From: Liolophura sinensis
Taxonomy: Eukaryota; Mollusca; Polyplacophora; Chitonida; Chitonidae
Reading direction: 5' to 3'
DNA length: 64,000 bases
NCBI RefSeq assembly: GCF_032854445.1
Contig: NC_088295.1
Span: 83,312,644 to 83,376,643, forward strand
The notes beneath the pieces are model-generated. The model did no database searches, was not told where the DNA came from, and saw nothing but the letters and a program-made list of their open reading frames with translations. This document shows, one piece after another, positions 25,392 to 38,384 of this stretch. The translations under genes were made by a program, and so were the position numbers. Within the stretch, counting starts at the first letter, position 1, and each line of letters opens with the position of its first letter.

Positions 25392-26206
25392 TTAGCATGA
25401 CGGTGTTGGTAAATGGATAGATGTGGTTTTAAGGCTGTTTACCGAACTTTGAGGCAACAGTTTAAACTGTTCTTTTCGCTTGGATTTGCCTGTTCTGTCT
25501 TCAGTACTTGAGCAGCGGTTAAGAACAAGCGTCTGAATAAAAGCCTTGCGGAATTTCTTTGAGATGAGATTATACAGGACTGGATTAACGGCTGAGTTCA
25601 CATATACTAGACAACGCGGGAAATGAGTCAACCAGAGATAGCCCTGCACACCAAGGTTACGAACCGTGGACTTTGGAGCGTAAATTAACCAAATGCTGAC
25701 AATCCGGAAGGGGAGCACACAAGCGAAGAAAAGAAAAATCAGGAATATCATCAGGCGAACGACTTGTTGCCTACCATGAAGGGCATTACGTGACGCCTCT
25801 GTCTGTTTGCCAAGGAGGACCATCTGGGACGAATCGATGGTGAGGCGCCTGATCACCGCTGAATACAGGAACACAAACATCACACCAGGGATAAGGTAAA
25901 AGACGCACAGTAAGGATATCACATAGGTTTGTTTCCACAAGTCGCTGACCGTGGAGCGACACACTGGGACCAGTCGTTTGTCGTAAAACAGAGAGTACTT
26001 ATACTGGGTTATCACCAACAGAGGACTGGACACCATAAATGCCACAACCCAAATGGCCGTCATGATCAGTTTGGTCTTGGATTTGATAGACCCCGAGGTG
26101 ACGCGGAGTGGATGGCAGATAGCGAAATATCTCTCCACACTGATGAAGAGGATGGTGAGTAAAGAGGCATTAGCCACAGCGTTCTCCACCAAAGGAACAA
26201 TCTTAC
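25392..26206 (-). CDS. Peptide-type class A GPCR, 3' coding exon (TM3 to C-terminus)
   Basis: This exon encodes the larger part of a seven-transmembrane neuropeptide or peptide-hormone receptor acting at the plasma membrane. Visible in order: the end of TM3 with the ERY form of the DRY motif (SVERYFAICHPL), TM4 (IWVVAFMVSSPLLV), extracellular loop 2 with its conserved Cys (PVCRS), TM5 (VISLLCVFYLIPGVMFVFLY), a basic third loop, TM6 (MIFLIFLFFACVLPFR), TM7 with NPVLY, and helix 8 (SKKFRKAF). The tail is short and basic and ends at TAA (25392-25394). The acceptor is at 26207-26208 (minus-strand TTTACAG, exon starting GTAAGATT). It joins exon 1 in phase 1, rebuilding Cys-Lys-Ile-Val in TM3. TM6 has C-V-L-P where most relatives have C-W-x-P. 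Resemblance is to the ghrelin/TRH/neuromedin U receptor group, so the ligand cannot be named. A minus-strand AATAAA at 25020-25015 is a candidate polyA signal beyond the N gap. Confidence 0.93.
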
Positions 26207-27651
26207 CTGTAAATGAAACGTTAAACAGTTTAGAAACATAAAAAAGTACATCATATGTTTACATATTTCATAACATAACACATAAATGTATAATATATGT
26301 GTTACAGCAGTATCATGTTATAGCGTTGTATTTTATTTTCAAGCTGTGCAGACAATCGTGATGGGAATCGTTCCTATATTGGAGACCTGGAATGAAGAAC
26401 AGTGTTTGCAGACGACATCAATCCATGCATGATTTCTTTTTCCATCATTATTCTCATATCGAAAACAACGTAACCGTCAGTCTGAGTAACGACACATTGA
26501 TCACAACTTGAACGCTACCTTGACATGGGCGTAGCAAGCGGGGGGGGGGGGGCAAGGGGAAGGGCAAATCATTTACAGTGTAATCTGACAAAAGGGTGGG
26601 CTCATTTGCCTCAATCTTTTTTCTTTCTAATTTAGTGACTGTGTTTCAATGCGATGACGTTGCTGTTCTATTCTGCCCAAAAAGCAGAATAAGTAATATA
26701 TTTGTACAATATATGCACTCGGTGTTGAGTTATTTATTTCATTATGGTTTATCGTCTCATTTCCAGATCATTTCACTTAGGACGGGTTACAAGATTCATC
26801 GGTGTAGGAAAGATAAGTAACCGTTGTAACCACCGACTTTGGCGGGTTACTGACAATTCCCCTAAATCAGACGCACGCCTTTTTTCTGAGCCAAAGGGCT
26901 GATCAAAAACTGCATGTATACATGTCAATGACATTGATTTCAATCGAAAGCAAGCCAGCGCGAATAGGCCGGCAGGTTTACCACCAATGCCCAGCAAAAA
27001 CATATATGTTTCTTTCCACCGATTCTCCTCCATACGAGTTAAATGCTTGTATAAGTCAATCTACACCAACCTTTCTCTGACATACATAAATTTAATGTTG
27101 AATTCTGGATAAATTGTTACAATGGTCTTTATTGACCCGTAGTTCTCCAGGCAAAAGCGTCAACAATTGAGCTAAACGTCCATTTCAGTTTTTCAGGCAG
27201 GTTTAAATAGTCTATAACACCTCAACTGGCATATCCAAGATACAGCAAATCGTCTTTAAGGCGATATATAGCTCCTTCAGTGCTTCCGAGGCGTTGGTGG
27301 ACCCTGGACCCTCGCCTTTTTTGCTGGGACTCATGCCTCCCCGCCTGCCCCCCACCCCCACCCACCCTACCCCCCACCACACCCCCCACTTTCAAATTGC
27401 TTCCAATGCCTCTGCTTGATAACAGGAACATTAGTCTACCCGGTATGGGATCAGCATATATTGACGGAGACATGTACACTGAGTATTGCTGTTTATTGCG
27501 AAACACCATCCTTTCTCCGCAGTGGTTATTTTGATAAATAGATGTTTTACATAAACACCATCTGTGCAGAAATAGGCTGTGTAAAAGACAATTAATCACA
27601 AAATATATTTGAAAAGTATTCATTACGGTTACCAGGAGACTGGATAATTCT

Positions 27652-27731
27652 TGATGCCGTCGTATAAGTGAATAGTCTCCAGTACGGCGTAAAATATCAA
27701 TCAGAAATATCAATAAATAAAAAAATAAAAT
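27652..27731 (+). mobile_element. SINE family 1, 3' tail only
   Basis: Starts at GCCGTCGTATAAGTGAA and ends in an A-rich tail with AAAT. The 5' two thirds are missing. Confidence 0.75.
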
Positions 27732-27838
27732 TTTGTTCCTTTGTGTGGCAAGTCTCGCGTTACAGTATATATGTGCAGGAAATAGCTACGTAATACATAA
27801 GTAATGCAAACCTACAACAGACAACGATGTGGTTTACT

Positions 27839-27972
27839 GTGGATGTGGATGGTCGCGGGTTTTCCTCGTACTCTGTCCGTTTTCATCCTAACATAAAGGT
27901 GGCCGCCGACGTATAAGTGAAATAAGCTCCAGTACGGCGTAAAACACCAATCAAATAAATCAATAAATAATT
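27839..27972 (+). mobile_element. SINE family 1, 3' half
   Basis: Contains the GGTCGCGGGTTTTCC block, GCCGCCGACGTATAAGTG and the tail. Part of a local repetition with 27652-27731. Confidence 0.75.
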
Positions 27973-28131
27973 AAATACAATTTTGCCCTTTCGTGTAGCA
28001 CGTCTCGCTTTTCGTGTGGTATGTGTGCTGAAAATACGCAAGTAATGCAACGCTACAACAGAAAACCATATGTTTTACTGCAATGCGAACTGTTTTGTAT
28101 AGTTCACTCATCTTGTTATTATTGATTGTTA

Positions 28132-28216
28132 ATACAATTAAAGACATATATCACAGGGATAAAAACCAGAGCAGCGACGACATTACGATAGCTGGCAAAT
28201 GGTCACATGTAACCAT
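28132..28216 (+). repeat. Dispersed repeat R1, copy 4 (truncated)
   Basis: AAAGACATATATCACAGGGA, CCAGAGCAGCGACGACATTA, AAATGGTCACATGTAACC; stops there. Confidence 0.75.
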
Positions 28217-28555
28217 TTTAATTATGCCTTGTCTATTCTGCTGGCAGATTCTTATTCATGACAGAACATTCACAGCATTGTAATCACGTGATTCTCAACT
28301 GATAGCTCAAGGATCTCTTGAGACTAGATAGGAAATCGCTCCACTTCGGGGCAGCAGTGAGGTGTAATTTTTTCATACAGTAAAACAGGTGAAACTTACT
28401 TGAATGTGAAGTACAATTACCCAAGAACATGTGTGTGAATAATTGGAGTGATGTGCTTCATACTTTTTGGTTTATCAGAAGACAAGTGTACGGTCAAAAG
28501 TACATTTTACTATTTTAAGGGGTTTTCCTTCGGGCATTTCCTTCATAATAAAAAT

Positions 28556-28690
28556 AGGTCTTCCAGCAACCTGCGGATGGTTTCCCCCGGGCTGTGCCCG
28601 GTTTCCACCCACCATAATGCTGGCCGCCGTCGTATAAGTGAAATATTCTTGAGCACGGCGTAAAACACAAATCAAAAAAAAAAAAATCAT
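28556..28690 (+). mobile_element. SINE family 1, 3' half
   Basis: Has GCAACCTGCGGATGGT, CCCGGTTTCCACCCACCATA, GCCGCCGTCGTATAAGTG and an A-rich tail (28675-28690). Confidence 0.8.
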
Positions 28691-28882
28691 AATAAAAATA
28701 TGATTACGTGAACCAAAATCATTTCCACATATTTGGTGTCTTGTTAGGGAGTGGTGAGCTATAACGAAGTGTCGTGTTGGCTCACATAATCATATTTTTG
28801 TGAATCGAAAAAAAAAAAGAAATAATTTGGAATTTCAAAGGAACTCTATATTCAGCATCATATTTGATGGCTTTTAGCGTAG

Positions 28883-28965
28883 TGTCCGCATTGGTCCAGT
28901 GGTAACATGCGTGCCTTGAAAACGTTATGTCAAATATGATAACGAGTTCTATTCTTATTTGAGTG
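28883..28965 (+). other. tRNA-like sequence (pseudogene or SINE head)
   Basis: GTCCGCATTGGTCCAGTGGT followed by AACATGCGTGCCTTG resembles the 5' half of a tRNA (A-box GGTCCAGTGG). GAGTTCTATTC about 50 bp later is a weak B-box. The stems do not pair well by eye, so a functional tRNA is unlikely. Confidence 0.4.
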
Positions 28966-29689
28966 TTGAACAAAATGAGGTATTTGAGGGGTGATTAATT
29001 TGGTCCGCACAAGAAATTCTTTTGTTTAGAAAGTTTAAAGTTTCTAAGTTCAAAATATATTTCTGTAAATATATACAGATTATATACAGTATTCTTCCAC
29101 TGAAACTTCGACGCTATTTACTTCAGCTATCAGCATATCGTACAATTACAATGAAAAGGGGAGCAGCAGTTTAGCTTAGTGATAAAATGTCTATTAAAAA
29201 CTCTGTCATATATTCACGATATAATTCGTAAGAAAAAACTACTTCCAAATGCCAACATTAGTCGGAAAAAGATATTATCCTATGCATTTACTGGCATACA
29301 GAAGGCTAATAGTTAGCAACAAATATTTTAACGTGGCCTATTTGATCGACTGTACCTGTTACATATCAAATTCAACCCCTTCAATCGACCTGAGCGACAG
29401 CGGGACGATTTCCCATCTGAGTCCTTCAACTTCAGTGAGCAATTTCCTGGTCCTTTGATAAGCAAAAATCGTGGGCTTTACAGGCGGTTTTTGGAAGAGT
29501 GCAAAATTTAAATACAAATAGCTTGCTCTCTTCTGCTTTCTGGCGTTTAAAGTTTTTTGCTATAAATATTTCAGTGATAATTTCTGTTGTCCAAGAAATG
29601 TCTGAGCCAGTCAGTACTGTTGTGCCATCAGTTTGCCTTCGTCTGGGTACGATGTATTAGATAACCTGTCAGCATATTTACTTATTTTG

Positions 29690-29860
29690 ACCCCTTCAAG
29701 CCATGAGATATCGAATTTTAACCTCTTCAGACCATAAGATATCGAATGGCCAAAAAGTCTGCATTACCTCGTTTTGATCCCTTCAGGCCTTGAGATATCG
29801 AATGGCCAGAAAATCTGCATTCACTCCGTTTAACACCTTCAGGCTATTAAGTTAAACCGG
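29690..29860. repeat. Irregular repeat of about 60 bp, 3 copies
   Basis: The words CCTTCAGGCC, GAGATATCGAATGGCCA and AATCTGCATT recur three times with differing lengths. Confidence 0.65.
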
Positions 29861-30364
29861 GAATCCAGATTACAGGTAGAAAACCTCAGGATGGGATCAC
29901 GTTAAAGAGGTCATACTTGGAGCGCAAATATAGACCTGGTAGTGTGGTAGTGGTAGCTTCGCAGCCAAAGCGTACAATAATCGCATTCATGATACAATTT
30001 TACTACATACCCATAAAAGTCTAATTATTTTTTTAAAAAGTCTAACATTTAAAAATAATTATGATACAGTAGACGTTTTCCTCGGGTTTGTTACTTGGCT
30101 GGCTAAATTATCATTGTTCAGCCTCGCCGCAACACATTAGCCCTTCGCCCTTGGCCAGTGGCGTCGGGCTCTCAAATCAATCTCCGAGGTTAATCAGTTA
30201 AGAGGTTCGTCAGAAGTGGAAGGTTAAGTATTATCCCATATATCGGCCTGTGGCTCACTATGTCTAAGGGAAGGCATATATTCTCATCATGTCGACTGTT
30301 CGTCGAATGGAATGTTGGCTTCCACAATTTGGGTATGTGTATTGGGACCAAACTAGCCTTTAAT

Positions 30365-30515
30365 CGAAATTCATCAATATCGATAAATAAATCCTCGATA
30401 CCAGGAAACATTTATCGATAGTGATGAATATCTACATTTATATTCACTAATTCATTTATCGATATCGCTCACTAATTTATTGGTATCGCTTATTCATTTA
30501 TAGATATCGATATGT
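30365..30515. repeat. AT-rich stretch with repeated ATCGAT words
   Basis: TATCGATA, ATATCGAT and CATTTAT words recur irregularly. Locally degenerate, no fixed unit. Confidence 0.6.
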
Positions 30516-32782
30516 ATAGTTTCTACTTAAGCTTAACCCGCTGCTGTAGGAGATTTCTATGCATCGTGTTAAATAAAAAAAAACACTGTCTAACAGCGGT
30601 AATCAAAGGGCAACAGACATAAATATTTTGATAACGACTACATACAACAACGCACGACAGATGTTTTGAACACCGATCATACATCCTCCCCTAGAACATT
30701 CATTGTCTCTCTGAAATCATTGAAAACTGTTGACTTCTACACTTTACATGACTTGTGTTGTTTTATGTATTTGGTTCTTTCTGGGGTTTTGCTGAGCATT
30801 GTGTTGGAAATCGGTCTCGCAGTTATTTACATGGAACACCCAGAATGGCTGTCCATTGTATATGAACGTCAGATGTGACAACTAGAAAGGTTTCCACCAG
30901 GCTTTTGTAGCGTTCTTCCCCTACACAACTGACCACAGTGGTTTAAGTTAAATATTCTTGAAGTTAACACAATACCAATCAGCGTCTGTGACATGGACAG
31001 GAAAAGCACAGGCTTGTCACGGCAATGAGATGGTGGTAAGACAGTTTAATGTCACAATTCCATCGCAAGTAATTTGATCATTTAGGTCAATTGAAATAGG
31101 GCCCACCTACTCAGTGGATGCCGAATACTTTGAAATTTACCACATTAAGCCAGGAACTAGAGTGGCCTTGAACTTATTAGACAAACAATCGACCAGTATA
31201 CAGACCAGGACTACTGATAATGTATTTAGAACTCACCTCCGTCATTACTGACGTCCAGAGAAGCTCTACTGCGCTTTAGTGCCTTATTGTCACCTTTCCT
31301 TAATGCCGTATTGTTACCTTATAAACCCCAAATGTATTAACCTATGTTTATAAAGCTTGACTAACTGTTTCACATGCCCAGAGGCTGTTGTATAAGATAA
31401 GCAAACTTTGCTTGAATCAGGGTATCACGTTTGGACGTACACGACGCTATATTCCATTCCTCGGCAGATTTTCAACATGATAAACCGAAAACATCAGAAA
31501 TATAATGACTGTGCAATAAAAGTGTATGTGTCATACAATACTGTGGTATAGCTTTTCAGCAAGGTGTTTAGCGTTTAAGCTATACTGTGCTAATCCTGCA
31601 GCTAGAATATAAAGTTAAATATAGTGAGTCTGTCAATAAAACGAAAACAAAACAAAACTTCTCCTGTAATTAACCTAAAACCCTTACACTTAACAACGTT
31701 TCAAATGCAAAAACTAATTGGAATCTTCAGATCTACACCAACCAATTTTGTCTCTGATTATTTCGCCCTCATCATTTACAATTTTTGTTTGCCCAAACCC
31801 AAAGAGTTTTGTGGTTAACGCTGTGTTTTGTACTCTGCAATTAGCTATGTGCGTCAGGGGTGATAGAGCAGAGATTAGGGCAACGTAATTATGTTACCGG
31901 AAACTAATGTAAAGCCTCCTGGAAATACTGTCAAAACACAAAGCTGACCTGGTGGGTCCACTACTAAGAAAAAGTAGGTCACCTCCCAATAAGGTCGGTA
32001 GAAAATAGGATTCACAATCACTGCGTACCAGTAGTGGTCCGGATGAATCATGAAAATTGACTCTAGAAGAAGAAAATTGAGTTTTGGTAGATTGCACTGT
32101 AATAGTTTTGACCAAATTAGTGTAAAATATTTATTCTTTGTTAAAATATTTGAGAATGATAGGGCTGACGAATTTTGGTCCTCAAGATATGTTTGATACA
32201 AACGTTAGATTCACGTTTCACATACACGCGTATCAATCTACTTATACCAACACAATGCTCAGCGAGAATGCTTTCCCGCCACGCGAAACACCATTCATCC
32301 AGTACTAGCAAATTCTGTCTGTGCCAGATTTTATCTTCAAGTAGACTTTTATTTTTAAAGCTATCTACAGTTCGAAAGAGAACAACTCAAATGCCAGTGA
32401 ACTTTTAAATATACCTGTGTTAAAAACAATCAAATATATCAATTAGTAAATTAGTACTGTTAAAAACCATCAAAAATATCAGTCAGTAAATAAATATAGC
32501 TTGGTTGTAAGAGGAGATCCAGGAACAAAATAGGGCGAAAATAAAAGTAAGCTGTAATATGTTGGTTGGTCGTATAACAAAGTGAGTTATGTAAAGATAA
32601 CTTAATATGTGATTCTAGACTAGTGACGTCTAATGAATTGCAATTAATATTTTACCTAATTCTGCATAAACCATGGTGCTAGCGCATGTATAAGCTGCTA
32701 CTATTTAAGTATTTACATGAAAACCTTAACTAAGGTAAATTAACAAAAGGGTTTCTATGCCACTGATCTTTACACAGAACAA

Positions 32783-33085
32783 AAGAATGAACGAAGGATT
32801 ACTTGGGGTTTAACGTCATAGGTAGCAATTTTTCAGTCATTAGGTGTGTGTACATATACTGTGTCTTCTTGTGGCAGGGCGAGTCCACGTCGATAAAGTG
32901 CCGCCACCATTGAAGTACCGAAGACACCAGACATGACACCCCACCCATTCACATTATACCGACTCCGGGCCAACCGGGCATGTTTCCTTAATCTAACCTC
33001 TTAGTGTTGAGCCCCAAGCGAGGCAGCAACAAGTACAATTTTAAAGTCTTTGGTACGCCCCTATCCGGGTAAACAAAAGAAAGTA
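32783..33085 (-). mobile_element. SINE family 2, 5'-truncated copy in the GPCR intron
   Basis: The complement of the family-2 body. On the minus strand it carries GGTATAATGTGAATGG, CACAAGAAGACACAGTATAT and GTTAAACCCCAAGTAATCC. It lacks the tRNA-like head. Confidence 0.8.
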
Positions 33086-34410
33086 CGACAATCGGTATCT
33101 GGACAACGACGAGAGTGTGACCATGTGACTTCATGACTCTGCTAGAGTGTGACTTTGTAAACAGAAGTTAACACACTTCTTCAACTAACTCAGAGCTTCT
33201 ACAGTCAGTAAATTACTCATGTGGATTGGCATCTCATCTTTATGCAGACAAAGCTATCTATTTATACATGTTTTACCCCTGAGAAGATTATGTCTTTACC
33301 ATCTGGTCGAATACACATGGGTTCTTGGCGTGTGGAAGTCAAACCTAACCATATCGGAGTCCCTCGGGCGAAGGCGTGCAGATAATAGCCTAACGTGCCA
33401 ATAAACGGTTACAATATACATCTCGTTGGGAAATCAACATCAGATGGAAAAGCTCCCATGAACCTCTGCAGTTCTGGATAATATGCACAATGGGAACGTA
33501 TCTCGAATGCGACGTTCTAAGTAATATGTACTTGTAAGTATTGTTGCCTTGGGTTACATTTTGGTCTGTAGAACATACCGGAAACAGTTTATGTCGTTCA
33601 AAATCAGAAATAATCTGAATATCAGACATCATTTCTGGATTAGAAATTACAGATAAAATGTAATATAATAACCTATAAAAACATAGGCCCAAAGGACGCT
33701 CTGACATTGCCTTAATTTTAAAATGTGTTGACAGCTGAAAATTTTTAGAAACTCATAAATATTTTTTTTAAGATTACTTGTGTGTACAATAAAGTGACGT
33801 AAAACAAATTACCAAAGATTTAAATAATCTAAATACTGTAGCATCATGTGTTTTCGCTAACATTAACTATTTAAAGGCTTCTTTTCCATCTCGAATTTTT
33901 ACACGTCTAAAACTGTTTAAAAACCATACCAAGTAATGTGGTAAACGCTCAGCCTCGGGAAATATAGGAATCCCGAAGATCTGACATTAATGCTGAAAAA
34001 AATACTTTGCAGATTTCTTGGAAGCCATTTTAGTCAAATTTTGTCCTTTTTCATTTTATTTTCACTATTTTTTTGTGTTAGGCAGAAAAAGAGAATATCA
34101 AACAATTTGTCTTCCTAATTACATAGATTCCCGCTAGGACATCATTTTCCGCGCTCATTTTTAAAGTGCTAAATTTCTTGAAATACTTTTTAAAATACAG
34201 TCTGTAAGAAATGAGGAAGGGAATCTAGTTTTAGGAAGCATGATTTTGCATTTGGTATAGTTCTTAAAATGAAAAATAGAAATGAAATCAAGGCAGTCAA
34301 GAGAAATGCATTTTGATTCTAGGTGTCAAAAAAGACATATGCATTAAAGGTGTGAACAAAATTGGAAGTTCTCGCCTGAATAATCCATGAGCCAATTCAC
34401 AAAAACTCAC

Positions 34411-34610
34411 AAAGTCTAAGGCTTACAACATAGAGAGTAAAACCAGAGCAGTGATGACAGCATGATACCTTGAAAATGGCCGCCTGAATTACCGATGAAA
34501 TCCCACCTATTGTCAATATACCTCAGCTAGGGTGGTGTATATGCCTAAACAGTAGCAACGAGCATTTCCCCTAGCACTATAGCTTAAGCAGACTTAAGTA
34601 AAAAAAATTA
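34411..34610 (+). repeat. Dispersed repeat R1, copy 5, with A-run end
   Basis: AGGCTTACAACATAGAGAGT, AAAACCAGAGCAGTGATGAC, ACCGATGAAATCCCACC, CTATTGTCAATATACCTCAG, then AGCACTATAGCTTAAGC and an A run near 34600. Confidence 0.7.
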
Positions 34611-34893
34611 TAGTGATCACAGTGATCAAACTAAACTGACGGTCAAAGAAACTTTACAAACGGTTTATATTAATTTATTTTGCCAAAGCAAAAAACAGGA
34701 TGACTGAAGTTAATATACTGAAAAGACCTATTACTTTAGATATTGAATGTCTTGAGTAAGAACGGAGAAAGCAGCCCTTTTACAAGTGAACAAACAGAGC
34801 AGGGGTAGAGAAATAGTCATTCCATCTTGGTTAACAATGGGCAGAGTATACAAAAAGTTGATTATTTTTAAAACCAGTCAAAATCAAAACCAA

Positions 34894-35759
34894 TCAATAT
34901 CGCGTGTGACCACCCCGTGCTTCAATGCATGCAAACACTCTCCGACGCATAGAAAAAGTCAGTCGTATGATGAGATGACGTTGGATTCGTTGGCATTCAT
35001 CTTGGACATCGAACGCCAGTTCTTGTCGGTTGGCCGCGAGGTTTGGTGGTTGTTTTACTCGACGACCCTTGATATCCCAAAGGTCTGCTGTTGTCATGCT
35101 GTTACAGGACACCACGTCGATGCTGTTGAACGAATGACAACAGGACAACAGAATGTAGAATTTCATCCACGTAACGTTGATCTGTTAGGTTCCCGTAGAT
35201 GATGACCATTGGTGTCTGTTCCTCTCCACAAATCCCACCCCACATCATCACGCTGCCGCCACCCAACTGTACCACCTCCTGGACGCACGATGCGGCCTTT
35301 CGTTCAGCCTTGCACGGTAAACTGCACGGTCTGCCATCGGCTCGGAACAGGCAGAAGCGGCTTTCGTCCGTCAAAACAACACGTTGCCAATCACGTCGCT
35401 GCCAACGGCGTACAATTCGAGCCCATGGCAACCTCTGGAGACGAAGTTCGGGTGTCAACTGCCCTCTGAATGGTCGATAGGCCCTAATTCCGTGATCCAT
35501 GAGTCTCCTGGACACGGTCTGTAGACTGACCCGGTGACCTAAGGCATTGATTGACGATGACGTCACTGCGCAGGTATCCGTTTTCTCTGGGCGTAGTTAC
35601 CCTAGGCCTGCCTGATGCCCGATGTCTGCCCTGTCTGTCTGTATAGTTGCATCAAGTTTGACACAGTTACACGAGAGGTCCTTGCAATGCGGGCAAAGGG
35701 TGGCTTCCATGTATATCATACCCAGAGCCTTCGAGTTGTTCTGGAGTCAATCGAGGCAT
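34894..35759 (-). pseudogene. Tc1/mariner-type transposase, decayed
   Basis: A relic of a cut-and-paste transposase inside the GPCR intron. From an ATG at 35759 the first residues read MPRLTPEQLEG, a common start of this family, followed by a stop about 30 codons in. A degraded helix-turn-helix region with SGRPRVTTP follows (near 35610). A 154-residue segment (35566-35102) has VSLQTVSRRLMDHGI, the catalytic TDESRF block (first Asp) and GGGSVMMWGGI. The last part (35166-34894), in another frame, has the C-terminal block ending RRRVFACIEARGGHTRY. Stops and at least one frameshift make it inactive. I saw no convincing terminal inverted repeats. Length, about 290 codons, is near the family norm. 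Confidence 0.9.
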
Positions 35760-36059
35760 TACTTTGGTGGTTTTTAGTCAGTTTAGTCCAGCACACTGTG
35801 TGTAACGTTTTTATACACTTATTACATGTGCAGTTGCAGCCATTCATGGGTCACCTGATTTTTCAACTTTCTTTGTTGTCTCAAAACAAATTCGTGTGGG
35901 CGTATATGACGCTTGTCGCACATGTGAATACGCTACGTACAATAATGTTTTCCCACAATAATTTGGTATTAATTTGCTGAAAAGGCTGGTTAAGTTTAAC
36001 TCACGGAGTCGTAAAGTTTCTCTTTTAGGCCTTACTAGTCTAGAATTACTCAAAATACT

Positions 36060-38380
36060 GTGCTGCCATCACATTTAAATACAGTCACATTACAGCTATA
36101 CAAAGGAATTAAGTGGTCCTTATCCAGGGATAGTCCACCAGTGGAATCTTGCAAAGAGAATGAACCAGTCAAAAGGTTTCAATGATGATGGAGAGACGCA
36201 AGGAATGATCTACATGAACTAAATCAGTATCCAGGTTGTGTACCATGCTGGTTCATGACATTTATTTGAGGTTTGATCTTTGCAATTATCGTAATAGCCG
36301 GCAGTCTCCCTAGGGGCGATTTCTAGAGTGTCACATGCAGTTTTTTCATACGGAAGTGTTTGACTCTTCCAGGCTGGCTGTGATGAATCATTATGGGACG
36401 TAAAACTATGGGTTTTGTGCATACATAGAACTGCATGGTATTCATATCCTAACCTAGCAATAGTATAGCATTCCATCTTTCACAATTCGAAACAAAATTG
36501 ATGGTATTAGTTCGATATTATGGTGCAGAATCTTTCAGATGTGTTTACTTCGTCTAATTTTTCTAGTAATTGTAGTAATTTGTTCAGTGGAATATGAGAA
36601 TCTTAGCGTAGAAACAGACATTCGTATACCAGCCGTCAAGCATCATGGACGTCCCAGGGTAAACTGGTTCTACAAATTGTCTGTTTCTGAACCTGTCGCC
36701 TATATTAAACTATCTGTAAAATCACCCATGCTCGCTGCAAAAATTAGGCTTAGTTTAGGCTTAGTTTCATTTTCTAGTTCGTAATGTTGAAGTCTGTTGC
36801 TTTAGTGGACTGGTGATTCTCCACGCCCTCAGTCCAGAGTGCAACTTCTTTCTGAACAATTATGACGTCAACAGCTCAATGAAGTATTGGTTTGAAAAAC
36901 AAGTGTGCATGTTGCAAAAAAAATTAACTTTTCTTCTTTACCATGACATGAATGTCCAGCATGTCAATGTGTAAAAATTGTGGTGTAACTTGTCACAGAC
37001 TTAACACAGTTTTGGTTGGGAGTATAAGTGATTTTTTTACCGATGGTGGATAAGTCAAAAGAACATGCCTTACAAGAGGTCAGTTGCTCAAGTTAAGTGA
37101 AAAACATTGACTGGGATGGCCCAACAAAAGCAAGAACCGCAAATATCAGTGCGGCTTTATGCTAAACATTGTCTAGATTAAGAATTATACGATGACGTTC
37201 CTATAAGGTAATACTGAAGATGACGAGCCTCTAGGTGACATTACTTTCGACAATACATTGACGGCTCATTACGAATGTGTGACGCTCTATCGCTGAAGGT
37301 GGAGTATGAATTGTGTAAATTTTGTGTTCATTTTAATTTATCATTCCAACAAATCTGGAATGGTGTTGCGCTGTATTTACGAAGCAAAATTCATTCGCGA
37401 ATCTATGGCATACGATTTCCAGATTTTTCAAACTTAACTCGGCATTTTTTTGTAAAATAGTGTGGCCTTTTCCAATAGAATTGACAAAATCTGAAATAAA
37501 TTCTTTATAACAGAAGCTGTCTTTTTTTGGATTTATTATCTTCCTATGTATCATTATTCAAGAGTAGTTTATCTTTAGCTGTTAATCGATCAATGCTTTT
37601 TTTTAGAAATATGAAAGTATAATTAAATCCGCGAAATCTCAGTTGGATTATCATGTGCTTTTGTTAATGGCACTTGGATACCGCTGTTAAGTTGCCGAGA
37701 CGGTTCATTCAATTTGACAGCATGGTACTGAAGAGCGATGCTAGTGACCAGAAGGCCTACTAATTTTATTACGGAAGGTTATTTCGGTATGGCTTTTTTG
37801 CCCCATATTCCTGGACGTTCTCGGTCTGGGACAGGAAAGAGCCTTCTGTACGAGATGTAATCAGATGGCATGAAATCCGTCAGGTGATGGAACAGACAAT
37901 GTGACTATGGAAATCATTTGTTAACACACTTGAGGTATTAGTCTGGCATCTGGATATTAGGTTGCCGTGATCACGGCTAAGTAAGTCCACGTGCTTGACC
38001 ATTCTTTATCGCTGTAGGTCCTAGTATGGAACATGGTCCGAATTTTACACCGGGTAAACTTTAAATAGACACTGGTTTTTCCTCATTTTGCCCATACCCA
38101 TACATCGTTTCTGATACACGTTCATCCCTTTTTTTCGTTTGGTATTTCTCTTAGATGTGTGAATCTGTTGTCATAAGATCATTAGATTAATAACTGATCA
38201 CTTCACCTGTCACAATTGCTTATGTTTTAAATAGTTTCAAGATAGGGCATGCTTCTGGGACGACTGCTGACAGTGGCATATGCTTCTTGGAACCTGGGAC
38301 AAAAGTTTAAGTAGATCACAGAGACATGTGTCTGTGATCATTTTTTGCGTGGTTCTGTGTTGCGTATGTCTGGAACTATT
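36060..38380. other. GPCR intron, nothing coding
   Basis: 36030-36165 shows weak similarity to 24535-24660 (shared TACTGTGCTGCCATCACAT-like block). Otherwise featureless. Confidence 0.5.
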
Positions 38381-38384
38381 TTTT

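Larger units (their letters stand above)
27731..28216 (+). repeat. Locally repeated block: SINE 3' end plus shared 3' flank
   Basis: The sequence after the SINE tail (CTTTCGTGTAGCA, GTATGTGTGCTGAAAA, then GAAAACCATATGTTTTACTG) occurs at 27972-28130 and at 24058-24230, with a shorter third version at 27731-27838. The longer versions run into the A-tailed repeat R1. The SINE and its flank therefore spread together, as one composite element or by duplication. Confidence 0.7.
28966..32780. other. GPCR intron, AT-rich
   Basis: Besides the minor repeats at 29690-29860 and 30365-30515, nothing recognisable on either strand. Confidence 0.5.

Noticed and set aside
27222-27713. 163-codon minus-strand open frame
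   Set aside because: It starts in SINE tail sequence and passes through a C/G-rich low-complexity stretch (27330-27400); no domain is visible.
28883-28965. A functional tRNA gene
   Set aside because: A-box is good but the stems and B-box are poor; kept only as tRNA-like.
31875-32201. 108-codon minus-strand open frame in the GPCR intron
   Set aside because: Composition like random AT-rich DNA, and no motif found.
35199-35480. Plus-strand open frames of 86-93 codons
   Set aside because: They are antisense to the Tc1-like transposase relic, which explains the sequence.
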